A stretch of 64,000 nt of DNA from DASTSN01 sp035760665 (GTDB lineage Bacteria; Bacteroidota; Bacteroidia; Chitinophagales; Chitinophagaceae). The notes under the pieces were generated by a model that saw nothing but the letters and a program-made list of their open reading frames with translations, was not told where the DNA came from and did no database searches. Shown piece by piece: positions 16,597 through 25,992 of this stretch (position 1 is the first letter of the stretch; each line of letters begins with the position of its first letter). The stretch lies in the NCBI GenBank assembly GCA_035760665.1, contig DASTSN010000016.1:1-64000 (forward strand), in the 5' to 3' direction. A program made the translations under genes and the position numbers.

Positions 16597-18012
16597 CTAT
16601 TTTACCGCAACCTGCTCAACGGGCCAGTCATCGGTCCTGAACGGACAAACAGGCAGACCCTCTCGGCTAAATAAATTACCAATTGCGGCATTGCTGAAAG
16701 CAAAACGCACGGCCACCGGTTCTTTCACTTGTTTACTCCACACAACCAGTTTATCATGATCAGTGACAGCTGTGGCGGGATAAAAAATCCTGTCACTCCC
16801 GGCCACCAGCAAGGCCTCGATCTTTTTTCCGGTTGCTAGCAGGCCGTTTGTTGCGTTTTCAAAAGAAATAATGGCCTTATCTTTCTGTATTGCCATTGCT
16901 TTATAAACCGGGCTCTTATAGACAATGCCTGCTTTATGATAGGTTTCTGCCAATGCCCAATTGGCCAGCCGGTAGCCTACCTCGTGTTTATTTTTAGGAT
17001 GGATATCGGTCGTGTCATTTACCAGGTCCGAAATAACAACCATGCCTGTATTGGGGAGTTGCAGGGTTTTGGTTTGCTGTTCACGCACCAGATTGCCAAC
17101 ATTTGTGGTACCATATGTGAACGGTGCAATTTGCACATAATAAAATGGAAGGTTTTTTTGCCAGGCATTTCGCCAGGCGGTGATCATGGAGGAAAAAAGT
17201 TTGCTGTAGGTTGCCGGAGCAGCTGTATTCCCCTCGCCCTGGTACCAGATTACACCGGCGATGGAGAAATGTGTCAGCGGGTAAATCATGGCGTTGTAAG
17301 TAGCGCCTGGCTCTTGGGGCCACCAGGCGAAGTCTTCTTGCTTGGCTGCGGAAGATTTTAATGCCGGATCATTGTTTACTTTTTCGGCAGGTGTCCAAAC
17401 TTCGGCCGGTGTACCGCCCCAGTTGGAGCTGATTAATCCCACTGGAACGTTCAGGTCCTGGTTTAATTTTTTTCCAAAGAAATACCCTACAGCGCTAAAG
17501 CTTTTCAAAGTGTTGGAATCACAGCTTTGCCATTGTCCTGTGCAATCGTCCTGCGGATAGGCTGCCGTAGCTTTTGCTACATGAAAAAAACGAATTTGGT
17601 TATTGGCACAGGTTGGAAATGCAGCTTTCACATCCGGCAGGCCCCATTGTTCATTCATTTCCATATTAGATTGGCCGGAACAAACCCACACCTCCCCGAT
17701 CATTACATCATTTAACACAATTGCGTTACCTGCTTTTATTGTAATGGTATACGGGCCACCAGCTATCGGGGTTTTGATTTTTAATTGCCATTTAGCCCCA
17801 TGATTGGTGATCGCAGAATCTGTAGCTTCATTCCAACTGGTGGTAACAAAAACTTTCTGAGACGGTTCAGCCCATCCCCACAGCGCTACTGAATCATTTT
17901 GTTGCAGTACCATCCCCGATGAGAGAATGGAAGGTAACCGCAGTTGCGAAAAACCGGCTAGTGAAGTAAAGCAAATGGCGATCAATAAACTTAAAGATTT
18001 GTAAAATTTCAT
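16597..18012 (-). CDS. Sialate O-acetylesterase (SGNH hydrolase)
   Basis: A 471-residue secreted esterase that removes O-acetyl groups from sialic acids or related sugars. The signal peptide is residues 1-22 (ends AGFSQ). The nucleophile serine is in GEVWVCSGQSNMEMN (about residue 115); SSNWGGTPAEVW and WYQGEGN are further SGNH blocks, and the Asp/His pair lies in DIHPKNKHEVGYR. The start at 18012 places the signal peptide exactly at the N terminus. It sits in a two-gene unit with the beta-lactamase-like gene. Xylan acetylesterases of the same fold are the alternative. Confidence 0.88.
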   Translation of the reverse strand: MKFYKSLSLLIAICFTSLAGFSQLRLPSILSSGMVLQQNDSVALWGWAEPSQKVFVTTSWNEATDSAITNHGAKWQLKIKTPIAGGPYTITIKAGNAIVLNDVMIGEVWVCSGQSNMEMNEQWGLPDVKAAFPTCANNQIRFFHVAKATAAYPQDDCTGQWQSCDSNTLKSFSAVGYFFGKKLNQDLNVPVGLISSNWGGTPAEVWTPAEKVNNDPALKSSAAKQEDFAWWPQEPGATYNAMIYPLTHFSIAGVIWYQGEGNTAAPATYSKLFSSMITAWRNAWQKNLPFYYVQIAPFTYGTTNVGNLVREQQTKTLQLPNTGMVVISDLVNDTTDIHPKNKHEVGYRLANWALAETYHKAGIVYKSPVYKAMAIQKDKAIISFENATNGLLATGKKIEALLVAGSDRIFYPATAVTDHDKLVVWSKQVKEPVAVRFAFSNAAIGNLFSREGLPVCPFRTDDWPVEQVAVK

Positions 18013-18212
18013 GTCCCGCTTTGTTTAATGTTTAAATATACAGGAAACTCTCTTTCATTGTGCATTCGCAGCCGTGCTGGATTCCTCACTGGTAAACTGC
18101 CAGCGTGCTACGCCTGTTTTCTAAGAATTAAAAATTGTGAAAAACTTTTATTGCTGCAGCATTTAGTTAGCATAAGAATTGCTGTAATCTTTATCATTCA
18201 AATTGCCTGGTT

Positions 18213-18476
18213 ATGCAGATACAGTTTATCCGAAATGTACAGTTCACCCGTCTTTTAAAAGTAAATGGCCGCCTCCGGGAATTTAACTTCCGGAAACTGG
18301 GAGGCATTAATGAAGGATTATTTACAGTGGATGTTGTTGATGACCGGGGTAACCGAATTATGTTTCGCATGCAAAAGGAAGACGGACACTGGAAAATACT
18401 TTCTCAACCCATGCCGGCTTGGGTATTGCAGAGCGAAGATCAGTTGCATGAAATTATTGAAGAAGGCATGGCCTGA
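18213..18476 (+). CDS. Hypothetical protein, 87 residues
   Basis: I do not recognise this small soluble protein. It reads as a compact beta-rich fold (FNFRKL, GLFTVDVVDD, RIMFRMQKEDGHWKIL) followed by an acidic helix (SEDQLHEIIEEGMA). Amino-acid use is that of a normal protein, unlike the overlapping frame from 18265, which is cysteine-rich and irregular. It is divergent from the sialate esterase gene and 200 bases away. No domain evidence for function. Confidence 0.6.
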   Translation: MQIQFIRNVQFTRLLKVNGRLREFNFRKLGGINEGLFTVDVVDDRGNRIMFRMQKEDGHWKILSQPMPAWVLQSEDQLHEIIEEGMA

Positions 18477-18601
18477 CAACCCTATCCCCTCCGCGGGAAC
18501 AATCATGCTTGTCCTTGTTGCAAAAAAATTGGGAATCTGTATTTTCCTGCTTCTCACCTGTTGCGCTCCCCGCGTTTAAAAGTAACCCTTTGATTTTCTC
18601 T

Positions 18602-18805
18602 TTACAGCATATCATGCTTTTTGGGCTTAAAAATCGGCTCAGTGTAAAAACTGGGCACCGCTTCCTTTGAGGGTTGTTGCATCGTCGTTTGCTTTATTTT
18701 TACCTTCGGCCTTTCCTTTTTGGCTTTACCCATTGGCACAATCGGGGCGAGTGGCTTTGCAATCGCAACCTCGGAATACAATTGAAGAGATAAGGTGTTG
18801 TTCAT
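18602..18805 (-). CDS. Possible small basic protein
   Basis: A 67-residue frame, lysine- and proline-rich (MGKAKKERPKVKIKQ), ending KPKKHDML, with no recognised domain. The frame extends to 18838; the ATG at 18805 (MNNTLSLQLY) was chosen because the upstream part looks less protein-like. It may be a real small protein or a chance frame, so confidence is low. Confidence 0.35.
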   Translation of the reverse strand: MNNTLSLQLYSEVAIAKPLAPIVPMGKAKKERPKVKIKQTTMQQPSKEAVPSFYTEPIFKPKKHDML

Positions 18806-19135
18806 AACAAACGATTTGAGCTGAGAGATAATTATCACACCGAAAAATTTATGCCATCATTTTCACTGCAATAATTCATGATTTTAGAAAACTGACCAAC
18901 GACCTGCGTCATTCAAAAAAATGATTGGCGTCAGTTGCCTGAAAGCCTCTATGGCAGCGGGTTTAAAACTCTTTGCCTGATCACCCTCACAAAACTCACC
19001 AACCGCCTTTGAAAAAAAGATTTAACAATCCTGCTACAAAAGGCTGGAAGGATGACGTACACAAGTAATCTGCAACCGGGGCATTAAACGTTCACATGAA
19101 ATTTCCGTTTACCTTTAAGAAAAATTATATGGGGG
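18806..19135. other. Gene-free stretch
   Basis: About 330 bases without a convincing gene. A TTACCTTTA near the right end (around 19110-19118) resembles a -7 box and may drive the cupin gene. Nothing else was recognised. Confidence 0.4.
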
Positions 19136-19495
19136 ATGACTAAAATTAATACCCAGGAGAAATTAGCCCTTTTCGAGGATTACTGGAATCCGCGGATAGT
19201 AGCTGAACTGAATGGGCAACAGGTAAAACTGGTGAAATTGAAAGGTGCGTTTGTCTGGCACAAGCACGATGAGGAAGACGAGTTGTTTTACGTGCTGAAA
19301 GGAAAGTTAAAGATCGAGTTTAGGGATCGGGTTGAGGAACTAAACGAGCAGGAATTCCTGGTAGTGCCGAGAGGTATAGAACACCGCCCGGTGGCGGATG
19401 AAGAGGTGGCAGTTATGTTGTTTGAACCGGCGTCTACACTGAATACCGGGAATGTGAAAGGAGATTTAACGAGGGAGAAACTTGATAAATTATAA
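19136..19495 (+). CDS. Small cupin-domain protein
   Basis: A 119-residue single-domain cupin. Both metal-binding cupin motifs are seen: WHKHDEEDELFYVLKGKLKIEF (motif 1, with H-x-H and E) and PRGIEHRPVADEE (motif 2, with H). A G-rich run sits just before the ATG at 19136. Cupins of this size bind a metal and are used as sugar isomerases, dioxygenases or sensors; the substrate cannot be inferred. It is convergent with the wcaJ-type gene. Confidence 0.85.
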   Translation: MTKINTQEKLALFEDYWNPRIVAELNGQQVKLVKLKGAFVWHKHDEEDELFYVLKGKLKIEFRDRVEELNEQEFLVVPRGIEHRPVADEEVAVMLFEPASTLNTGNVKGDLTREKLDKL

Positions 19496-19557
19496 TAAAA
19501 CAAAAGATTCTTCAGGAAAAGAAGCTAACAGTATAAACGGAACGGAATACGTTTTTT

Positions 19558-20949
19558 CTAAAAAGCATTTTCTTCGCCTTTAAAAATATTATACACTGTC
19601 AGAAACATAATGCGGGTATCAAGCCACACACTCCAATTTTCCATATACCACAAATCATACTCCACACGTGCTTTCATCTGGTCAACGGTTTTGGTTTCGC
19701 CCCGGTAGCCATTTACCTGTGCCCAGCCGGTAATTCCGGGTTTTAAAAACTGCCGCACCATGTATTGATTGATCAGTTTCGAATAGTCGTCCGTATGCTT
19801 AAGCATATGCGGCCTGGGTCCCACGACACTCATATCGCCCATCAATACATTTAAGAACTGTGGAAATTCATCAAGGTTGGTTTTGCGCAGAAAACGCCCG
19901 AGTCTGGTAATGCGTGCATCATTACGAACGGCCTGCACTTTATCGGCATCTGCATTTACCCGCATACTGCGGAATTTCAAACATCCAAATGGCTTGTTAT
20001 CTTTCCCGCTGCGTTTTTGAACGAAAAAAATGGGGCCCCGTGATTCAAGTTTTATAAGAAGTCCCAGGAGTGGAACCATCCATGAAAGAATAAGAATGGT
20101 TACCAGCGATGATACCACGATATCAAACAACCGCTTATTGAGTCTGTTTCCTACATCATCCAGCGGTTCACTCCGCAATGAAATGACTGGCATATCGCCC
20201 AAATAGTCGATATGCACCGGATGACGAATAAAAGAAGAAAGATCTGGAACAATCCTGAAGCGAATACATTCGGCTTCGGCTTCTTTCATGAGCTGGTAAA
20301 TGGAATGATCCTGCTCGGGTGTAATGGTAGAAAAAATTTCATTCACCTGCATCTCTTTCGACACTTTCAAGGAATCCCTGATTCCGGAAATAATCGGATA
20401 ATTAGACAACTCCGTAACCTTGCTGTAATCTTCTGCAAAGCCCACCACTCTCATATTTATGCCTTCTTTTTCAAGGTAATTAGCCAGCCGCTTGGAAACA
20501 TTATTATACCCAAGAATGACGATTTTTTTCCCAAAGTTTCCGCTGTTTTTAAAATAATCCCGTAGCCCGATATACGCAAACCTGTTAAGCAATAAACCCA
20601 CACCAAAGGATAAACTTGTAAACAAAACAAAAAGCCTTGAAATCGTTAGTTTATGGGCCAGGAACAAGTAAAAGAAGCCGCAGAAAACCCATACGATATA
20701 CATGCGCATCGTACGGCTGGTAAGCGATTCAAATGATATAATATATTTAGCGGCATATACCCCGCCGGCCCAGGTAAAAAATATCCAGCAAATATTGATA
20801 AAGGCCCAGAACTGCAGGTAAAACATAAAAGAATCCACCGAAATACGGTTTTTGAATATGAACCAGAATATAATAAAGACGACATTTAAAATAATGACAT
20901 CGAAACCCGCAACAGTCACCTGCAGAAACTGTAAAAATCGTCTGTTCAT
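19558..20949 (-). CDS. wcaJ: Undecaprenyl-phosphate sugar-1-phosphate transferase (WcaJ type)
   Basis: The initiating enzyme of exopolysaccharide synthesis: it puts the first sugar-1-phosphate on undecaprenyl phosphate in the inner membrane. It has 463 residues: four to five N-terminal membrane helices (to about 125), a Rossmann-like middle part (about 140-240), another membrane helix (about 275-295) and the catalytic bacterial sugar transferase domain at the C terminus with KRLFDIVVSSL, FVQKRSG, KFRSMR, LDEFPQFLNVLMGDMSVVGPRP and GITGWAQVNGYRGET. It is the last gene of the minus-strand polysaccharide locus. Glucose is the usual first sugar, but galactose or a diNAc-sugar is possible. Confidence 0.92.
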   Translation of the reverse strand: MNRRFLQFLQVTVAGFDVIILNVVFIIFWFIFKNRISVDSFMFYLQFWAFINICWIFFTWAGGVYAAKYIISFESLTSRTMRMYIVWVFCGFFYLFLAHKLTISRLFVLFTSLSFGVGLLLNRFAYIGLRDYFKNSGNFGKKIVILGYNNVSKRLANYLEKEGINMRVVGFAEDYSKVTELSNYPIISGIRDSLKVSKEMQVNEIFSTITPEQDHSIYQLMKEAEAECIRFRIVPDLSSFIRHPVHIDYLGDMPVISLRSEPLDDVGNRLNKRLFDIVVSSLVTILILSWMVPLLGLLIKLESRGPIFFVQKRSGKDNKPFGCLKFRSMRVNADADKVQAVRNDARITRLGRFLRKTNLDEFPQFLNVLMGDMSVVGPRPHMLKHTDDYSKLINQYMVRQFLKPGITGWAQVNGYRGETKTVDQMKARVEYDLWYMENWSVWLDTRIMFLTVYNIFKGEENAF

Positions 20950-21018
20950 ATATTATTTTTGAAATCCTAATTTAGGAAATGAAAAAAAATTAAGCAGTGT
21001 TATGGGCTAACATAGTAA

Positions 21019-21912
21019 CTAAATCCATGACCTGATTTTTCTAATAAATTGCCCGAATGGCTGCCAATACCGTCTGAGACCATCTACTACAATTATTCCA
21101 CTGTCTCCGTTGATAGTATGTAATGCAAAATTGTATTTTGAGTTTTTTGATGGAATGATAGTTTTATGATACGTTTCGACGTAATCATTAGTTGTTAAAG
21201 AAATAATTCTAAAAATGTCGACTGATTTCCCATAGTAAGAACTGCAATTCTGAGCAGGTCTATATATTATATCATCAATCTTTATAAAATTACCAGCAGG
21301 TCTCGACCCTTGTAAGCCTATTTTAACAGGGTTTTTCGGATGTGGGGTATAGTTTCCAAATAAATCGTCAGAGTAAAAAATGTAGAGTGATGAATTACTG
21401 CTTTCTTTCATTGACCCAAAAAGCCAATATTTATCCTTGAATTTTAAGATAGTTGGATCCACAATTGGCTGATTCACAATTCTACGTTTATTGACAAGCT
21501 TTGCTGAACTACTATCAAATTCGTAAGCGTAAAGCGCACCGCTCCTGGATGCTTCAGGTATAATGTATACTTTTTTATCTTCCCTAATAACGAACGGGTA
21601 CGACATATGAATGCCCTCATCAAGAATAATCCCATGCTTCAAAAGATTCATTTGATCATCAAACACAAATTGAGCGATTTTACCATACCCTTCAGCCTGT
21701 TTGATATCTTCATAAAACAAATGGAATAATCCATCGGGTGTTTTGATAATGAACGGATCTGCATAAAATTGTGTTTTGTTTTTTGGCGTGATCCATTGAA
21801 AATCGAGTTCTCCATTTGTTTTTTGCAGCAACTCCCTTATATCACCTTTTGCAATTCCAAGAGCCCATTGCTTCAAAAAAAGTTTATCTGTATATTTTTG
21901 AAAAAAACCCAT
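21019..21912 (-). CDS. Beta-propeller protein of polysaccharide loci, copy 1 (GINT1-N-like)
   Basis: A 297-residue protein with propeller-like repeated strands. It shares YADPF, SYPF, SRSGALY, NPVK, GSRPAGNF, YRP-QNCS-YYG and HTING with the product of 38030-38947, so the two are paralogues in one locus. From memory it resembles the N-terminal propeller of plant glucosamine inositolphosphorylceramide transferase 1 and glycoside hydrolase families 43/32, where the Asp of YADPF lies at the active site; this was not checked. No signal peptide, so it acts in the cytoplasm, perhaps on a sugar donor or as a glycosyl-transfer partner. It lies 28 bases after wecB. Confidence 0.7.
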   Translation of the reverse strand: MGFFQKYTDKLFLKQWALGIAKGDIRELLQKTNGELDFQWITPKNKTQFYADPFIIKTPDGLFHLFYEDIKQAEGYGKIAQFVFDDQMNLLKHGIILDEGIHMSYPFVIREDKKVYIIPEASRSGALYAYEFDSSSAKLVNKRRIVNQPIVDPTILKFKDKYWLFGSMKESSNSSLYIFYSDDLFGNYTPHPKNPVKIGLQGSRPAGNFIKIDDIIYRPAQNCSSYYGKSVDIFRIISLTTNDYVETYHKTIIPSKNSKYNFALHTINGDSGIIVVDGLRRYWQPFGQFIRKIRSWI

Positions 21913-21940
21913 TTTAATATATTCGACGAGAATATTTATG

Positions 21941-23035
21941 TTACTTCATGTATATTTCTATTAACGAATGAACTATCCGTTCTGCTGTTTTGCCATCCCA
22001 AAAGGGTGGTACAATCCCCTTCTTCCATTCGCCATTTAATATTTTAGTTAAATAGGGCTTCAGATCATCTGGGTTAGTGCCTATTAGCTCATTAGTACCC
22101 AAAGTTACCGTCTCGGGTCTTTCCGTAGAATTACGCAATGTTAAACAAGGAATATTCAATACTGTGGTTTCTTCGGTTATTCCACCAGAATCGGTTATAA
22201 CGGCCCGGGCATTTTTTACCAGATAAATAAACTCCAGATACGGTAAAGGATCAATTTGAATTAACCTAATACTATCAAAATTCAGCATTGACAACTTCTC
22301 CCTTGTTCTCGGATGCACAGGGAAAACAACTGGGTAGTTACTCGTCCCATCTAGAATTGCCTTTATCAGGGCATCAAGGTTTCTGACATCATCAACATTA
22401 GCTGGCCTGTGCAAGGTCATCAAAAAAAAATCTCCTATATGCAAATTAAATTCGGTCCAGCATTTTGGGCAGATGAGTTTGTTTATATTTTGGTAGAGCG
22501 TATCAATCATTGTATTACCAACAAAATGAATACGGCTGTCATCCACACCTGCTGCTCTCAGATGTTTATTAGCAACCTCACTAGTGGTATAAAAATGATC
22601 ACAAATAGCGTCTGTCACTATGCGATTAACTTCTTCGGGCATTGTCATATCTCCGGACCGAATACCAGCTTCTACATGAACGACAGGAATGCAAAGTTTT
22701 TTCGCGGTTATCGCGCATGCCATTGTGGATGTAACATCACCAACGACCAATACAATATCTGGTCTATGCTCAATCAATTCCTTCTCAAACCTCAACATGA
22801 TTGCTGCTGTCTGTTCAGCTTGCGTACCGCCACCGGCTTCAAGATTATTATCCGGCTCGGGTATATTTAACTGTTCAAAAAAATCTGCACTCATTTTTTT
22901 ATCATAATGCTGACCTGTATGCACAAGGCGAAATTGAATATTGGTGCCTTGTTTACTTTTTTCTTGTATTACTTTAATAATGGGAGACACCTTCATAAAA
23001 TTCGGTCTTGCTCCTGCAACTATAGTCACTATCAT
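21941..23035 (-). CDS. wecB: UDP-N-acetylglucosamine 2-epimerase (non-hydrolysing)
   Basis: It converts UDP-GlcNAc to UDP-ManNAc for polymer synthesis. The 364-residue protein has family blocks GARPNFMKVSPI, HTGQHYD, HVEAGIRSGD-MPEEVNR (catalytic Glu/Asp region), TLHRPANVDD, VHPRTR and TDSGGITEE. It is 51 bases from the TIM-barrel gene upstream. No UDP-ManNAc dehydrogenase (WecC) is in the window, so ManNAc itself, or a product of the neighbouring oxidoreductase, is the likely fate. Confidence 0.92.
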   Translation of the reverse strand: MIVTIVAGARPNFMKVSPIIKVIQEKSKQGTNIQFRLVHTGQHYDKKMSADFFEQLNIPEPDNNLEAGGGTQAEQTAAIMLRFEKELIEHRPDIVLVVGDVTSTMACAITAKKLCIPVVHVEAGIRSGDMTMPEEVNRIVTDAICDHFYTTSEVANKHLRAAGVDDSRIHFVGNTMIDTLYQNINKLICPKCWTEFNLHIGDFFLMTLHRPANVDDVRNLDALIKAILDGTSNYPVVFPVHPRTREKLSMLNFDSIRLIQIDPLPYLEFIYLVKNARAVITDSGGITEETTVLNIPCLTLRNSTERPETVTLGTNELIGTNPDDLKPYLTKILNGEWKKGIVPPFWDGKTAERIVHSLIEIYMK

Positions 23036-23086
23036 ATATTATCATTTATGGGGGTATGCTGTAATGAGCGCAATTCACATCTTTGA

Positions 23087-23944
23087 TCATGCACTAAACT
23101 GACGGATTAGTGAAACGGTATTTTCAATGTTTGACTTAGATGAAGCCCCGAATAATACAGATTCAATATTGGGCAATGAGCTGATATACTCAACTGCTTC
23201 TTTGGCAGGAATAGCACCACCTCCTAGTATTTGCATAGCAATTACCCTGCACCCACCTTTCTTAAGCGTGTTTTCATAGATATCTTTACCCCCGGACATT
23301 CGAAAACCTGCCTTATTAATAGAGGTGCAGATAACTGGATTTTCAATACCAACTTTTTTCAACTCGGTAAGAAGTCGGGGGAAATTCATAGTTATAAAGC
23401 CTGCTTCCGCATTATATTTCTTTCGGATATAGTGGTGGAATTCAGCAAAGATTTCAGCTGCGCCAAGGCCTAATAACAAATCAGTTATAACGTTTTGTAG
23501 AAATATATAGGGTGTATTAATCCCCTTAAACATTTTCATCTCCGCATCCACAAGCAACTCCATGATTGACGAAAAGTCCTTGGAAAGAAAAGCAACACCA
23601 CCTTTAAACAACGAACCCACAAAATTGCCGGGAACATAATGCCGGAGCGTACCCATAATACCCAGTTCTGTTATGGCGTTAGCATATTTATGTGCGTATG
23701 GCATGCAGGGAAAAATTTGATACCCCTGATATTTATCAGGATTATCTCTTATGATATTGCAAATCTCTGCTATGCGTTCATGTGTAGTACACATAAATGT
23801 ATTTATTCCCGCTAAGCGGGCATCATCCAGGGTTTTTATTACCGCACCCAGGTCTTTAAAACGGATAGCCTGCGCTCTTGACTTTTCATCCGAAATATGG
23901 TTAACTGCAAAAAATTGGTTATCGCCAAATAAAATCTTTTCCAT
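23087..23944 (-). CDS. Aldo/keto-reductase-like TIM-barrel protein of unknown function
   Basis: I cannot name this 285-residue protein. The end (NIESVLFGASSKSNIENTVSLI) is like the cofactor-end of aldo/keto reductases, and the alternating helix/strand pattern suits a TIM barrel, yet the usual D-Y-K-H catalytic set is not obvious. It begins with FGDNQFFAVNHIS, a segment I do not associate with a named family. Its position between the Gfo/Idh oxidoreductase and wecB suggests a step in nucleotide-sugar synthesis. Confidence 0.6.
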   Translation of the reverse strand: MEKILFGDNQFFAVNHISDEKSRAQAIRFKDLGAVIKTLDDARLAGINTFMCTTHERIAEICNIIRDNPDKYQGYQIFPCMPYAHKYANAITELGIMGTLRHYVPGNFVGSLFKGGVAFLSKDFSSIMELLVDAEMKMFKGINTPYIFLQNVITDLLLGLGAAEIFAEFHHYIRKKYNAEAGFITMNFPRLLTELKKVGIENPVICTSINKAGFRMSGGKDIYENTLKKGGCRVIAMQILGGGAIPAKEAVEYISSLPNIESVLFGASSKSNIENTVSLIRQFSA

Positions 23945-23952
23945 AATATGAT

Positions 23953-24966
23953 TTAGATCGTGTTAGCCTTTCTGATTAATTCAATGGCTCTATCAGTGTT
24001 CATTGCCGACTGAAAGGTATTGATATCATTTGGTACTTCTCCCTCTACAGCCCGGATAAAATAATCCACTTGAGCCGAATACTCTTCCCCCCTCAAATAA
24101 AAGTCAACCGGAGGGGTAAGATCTGTTACATATTTTATATTCCAACCCTTAGAAAATCCTTCAAAGTTTATGTGTTCATTAAAAAAAACTTTAAGTTCAT
24201 TAGCGTCAGATATGATTTTTCCTTTCGTACCCTGGATCGTTACAGAGGTTGACATTTTCCGGTACGTTTCATCGCTCCAGTTAACAGAGATAATTCCGGT
24301 TACACCATTGCTGGCTTGCACAAGCGCATATACAGAATCTTCGACTTCTTTCGAAAATACAGATTTAAGCAAACTGGCTTTAACATTTGTAAGAGGAGAA
24401 ACAAGGTAGTTCAGCAAATCGATTACGTGGGAAGCATAATCCATTAAGCAGCCACCACCTTCTGCAGGATCCGATCGCCAGGTATCCTGCTTTTTTCGCA
24501 CTACCACCGGGCCATAAGCTTCTCCAACAAAATGATAAATTTCTCCGATTAAACCAGCATTAATAATTTGCTTTACAAAAGAAAATGTGCTTACAAACTT
24601 ATTATGATACCCAACCTGGTTTACGATTTTCATGCTGGAAGCAAGTTTTGCAAGTTCATCGCCTTGAGCAGTATTGAGGCAAAACGGTTTTTCTACAAAA
24701 ACATGAATACCTCGGCTGACAAGTTCCTTAACCATTGTATAATGTGCCTTGGTAGGAACTGCTACGAAAACAGCGTCGGGATTAGCCTTTTCAACCATTT
24801 TAATATAATCCTGAAAGCAGGGGAACTTGGTGTATTCTTCAAGAAACTGTATGGTCATCTTCGAAGTATCACAGACTCCGACAATTTCCACCAAGGGATG
24901 CGCTCCTAAAATGGAAAGATGTGAAACACCCATTTTCCCTACTCCAATTAATCCAACTTTAGTCAT
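23953..24966 (-). CDS. Gfo/Idh/MocA-family oxidoreductase
   Basis: An NAD(P)-dependent sugar or nucleotide-sugar dehydrogenase of 337 residues. The N-terminal Rossmann nucleotide-binding loop is VGLIGVGKMG, the conserved lysine is in EKPFCLN (about residue 93), and the C-terminal domain (about 125-330) has GGGCLMDYASHVIDLLNYL with the catalytic histidine region. It overlaps the DUF354 gene upstream by eight bases. Relatives such as WbpB oxidise or reduce nucleotide-sugar intermediates. Confidence 0.9.
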   Translation of the reverse strand: MTKVGLIGVGKMGVSHLSILGAHPLVEIVGVCDTSKMTIQFLEEYTKFPCFQDYIKMVEKANPDAVFVAVPTKAHYTMVKELVSRGIHVFVEKPFCLNTAQGDELAKLASSMKIVNQVGYHNKFVSTFSFVKQIINAGLIGEIYHFVGEAYGPVVVRKKQDTWRSDPAEGGGCLMDYASHVIDLLNYLVSPLTNVKASLLKSVFSKEVEDSVYALVQASNGVTGIISVNWSDETYRKMSTSVTIQGTKGKIISDANELKVFFNEHINFEGFSKGWNIKYVTDLTPPVDFYLRGEEYSAQVDYFIRAVEGEVPNDINTFQSAMNTDRAIELIRKANTI

Positions 24967-25990
24967 TTTTCTGGAATTTTAAAATTTCATTTATAAAAAA
25001 ATAATATGCAGTTTTTCCTTTTTGCATTAACTCGAAATCAGGCTGTTTATTTTGTAAGCAAGCTATTAAAACACTAATATCCTCTTCTTTGAGATTTGGT
25101 TTATGTACTAACACACCTTTTTCTATTAAATACTTATCAACTGCAAGGAGTTCGTCCTGATAAACAGAAATGGTAGGGACACCTAATATTGCCAACTCCC
25201 TTGTCATTGAACCGCCGGCCCCGATGAAGATCGTACAGTCGCCGGCTATTTCATCAAACTGAAGTGGCTTTTCCGGTACAATCAGTTGCTCCATTCCCGG
25301 ACGCTTGTAATGCTGTAACTGCGTTTTATCTCTGGGCAAAACCGTGATCGAATATTGGTCCTGGATCTTCATCAAAAGGTCATCCAAGAAATTTAGCCCT
25401 CCTTTATAATATTGAGCAGTAAGCGGCTCAGGCCGTATAAAGATTTTAACCGAGCTGTTTCCCTGAATGAGTCTTTTTTGATTAAGCGTTTCTCCCTTAC
25501 GCCACAGGTATATACCTTCTTTTACCCCCGGGTAATGAAAAATTTTTTTTCGGGAAATGCCTTTTTTAGCAATATTTTCAATAGGGAGATTTTCGGGTAT
25601 AAATATTTTGGTGGCAAAATAAAATGCTACCAAGTTGCCAAGAGCATGTTCGTTATCGTTTGTATAAATTGAGGGAATACCAAGCAATTTTGCCACAAGC
25701 GGCGAGTGAAAAGAGCTTTGGGAAACAGCAATATCAGGCTTTAGTGGTGAAAGAAATTTTCTTAACTGAAATACACGGACTGGAAAGCCTAACACTTTCT
25801 TATAGAAATTCTTTCCATAATGCTCTCCGACAACGGTGTATCGCAAGCCTTTTTGGTCAAGCAAATCAATAGTATTTGCTAAAGGGCGACAGGTAATGAT
25901 TATTTCATGTCCATTTTTTTCTAACTCACAAATCATCTCATAAAACATATTGATATGCGGCGAATTAGAAAGATCGAACCAAATTTTCAT
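24959..25990 (-). CDS. DUF354-family glycosyltransferase-like protein
   Basis: A 343-residue protein of the DUF354 family, thought to adopt a GT-B fold as in the 2-epimerase group. The start MKIWFDLSNSPHINMFYEMI is typical, with later blocks SQSSFHSPLVAKLLGIPSIYTNDNE and FIGAGGSMTRELAILGVPTISV like the donor-binding end of GT-B enzymes. It overlaps the next gene by eight bases and follows the toroid gene by two bases. Its substrate is unknown. Confidence 0.75.
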   Translation of the reverse strand: MKIWFDLSNSPHINMFYEMICELEKNGHEIIITCRPLANTIDLLDQKGLRYTVVGEHYGKNFYKKVLGFPVRVFQLRKFLSPLKPDIAVSQSSFHSPLVAKLLGIPSIYTNDNEHALGNLVAFYFATKIFIPENLPIENIAKKGISRKKIFHYPGVKEGIYLWRKGETLNQKRLIQGNSSVKIFIRPEPLTAQYYKGGLNFLDDLLMKIQDQYSITVLPRDKTQLQHYKRPGMEQLIVPEKPLQFDEIAGDCTIFIGAGGSMTRELAILGVPTISVYQDELLAVDKYLIEKGVLVHKPNLKEEDISVLIACLQNKQPDFELMQKGKTAYYFFINEILKFQKND

Positions 25991-25992
25991 TT

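Noticed and set aside
18265..18579. 104-residue frame overlapping the 87-residue gene at 18213
   Set aside because: The 18213 frame has a normal protein composition and plausible fold; this one does not, apart from the short end noted as a micro-lipoprotein.
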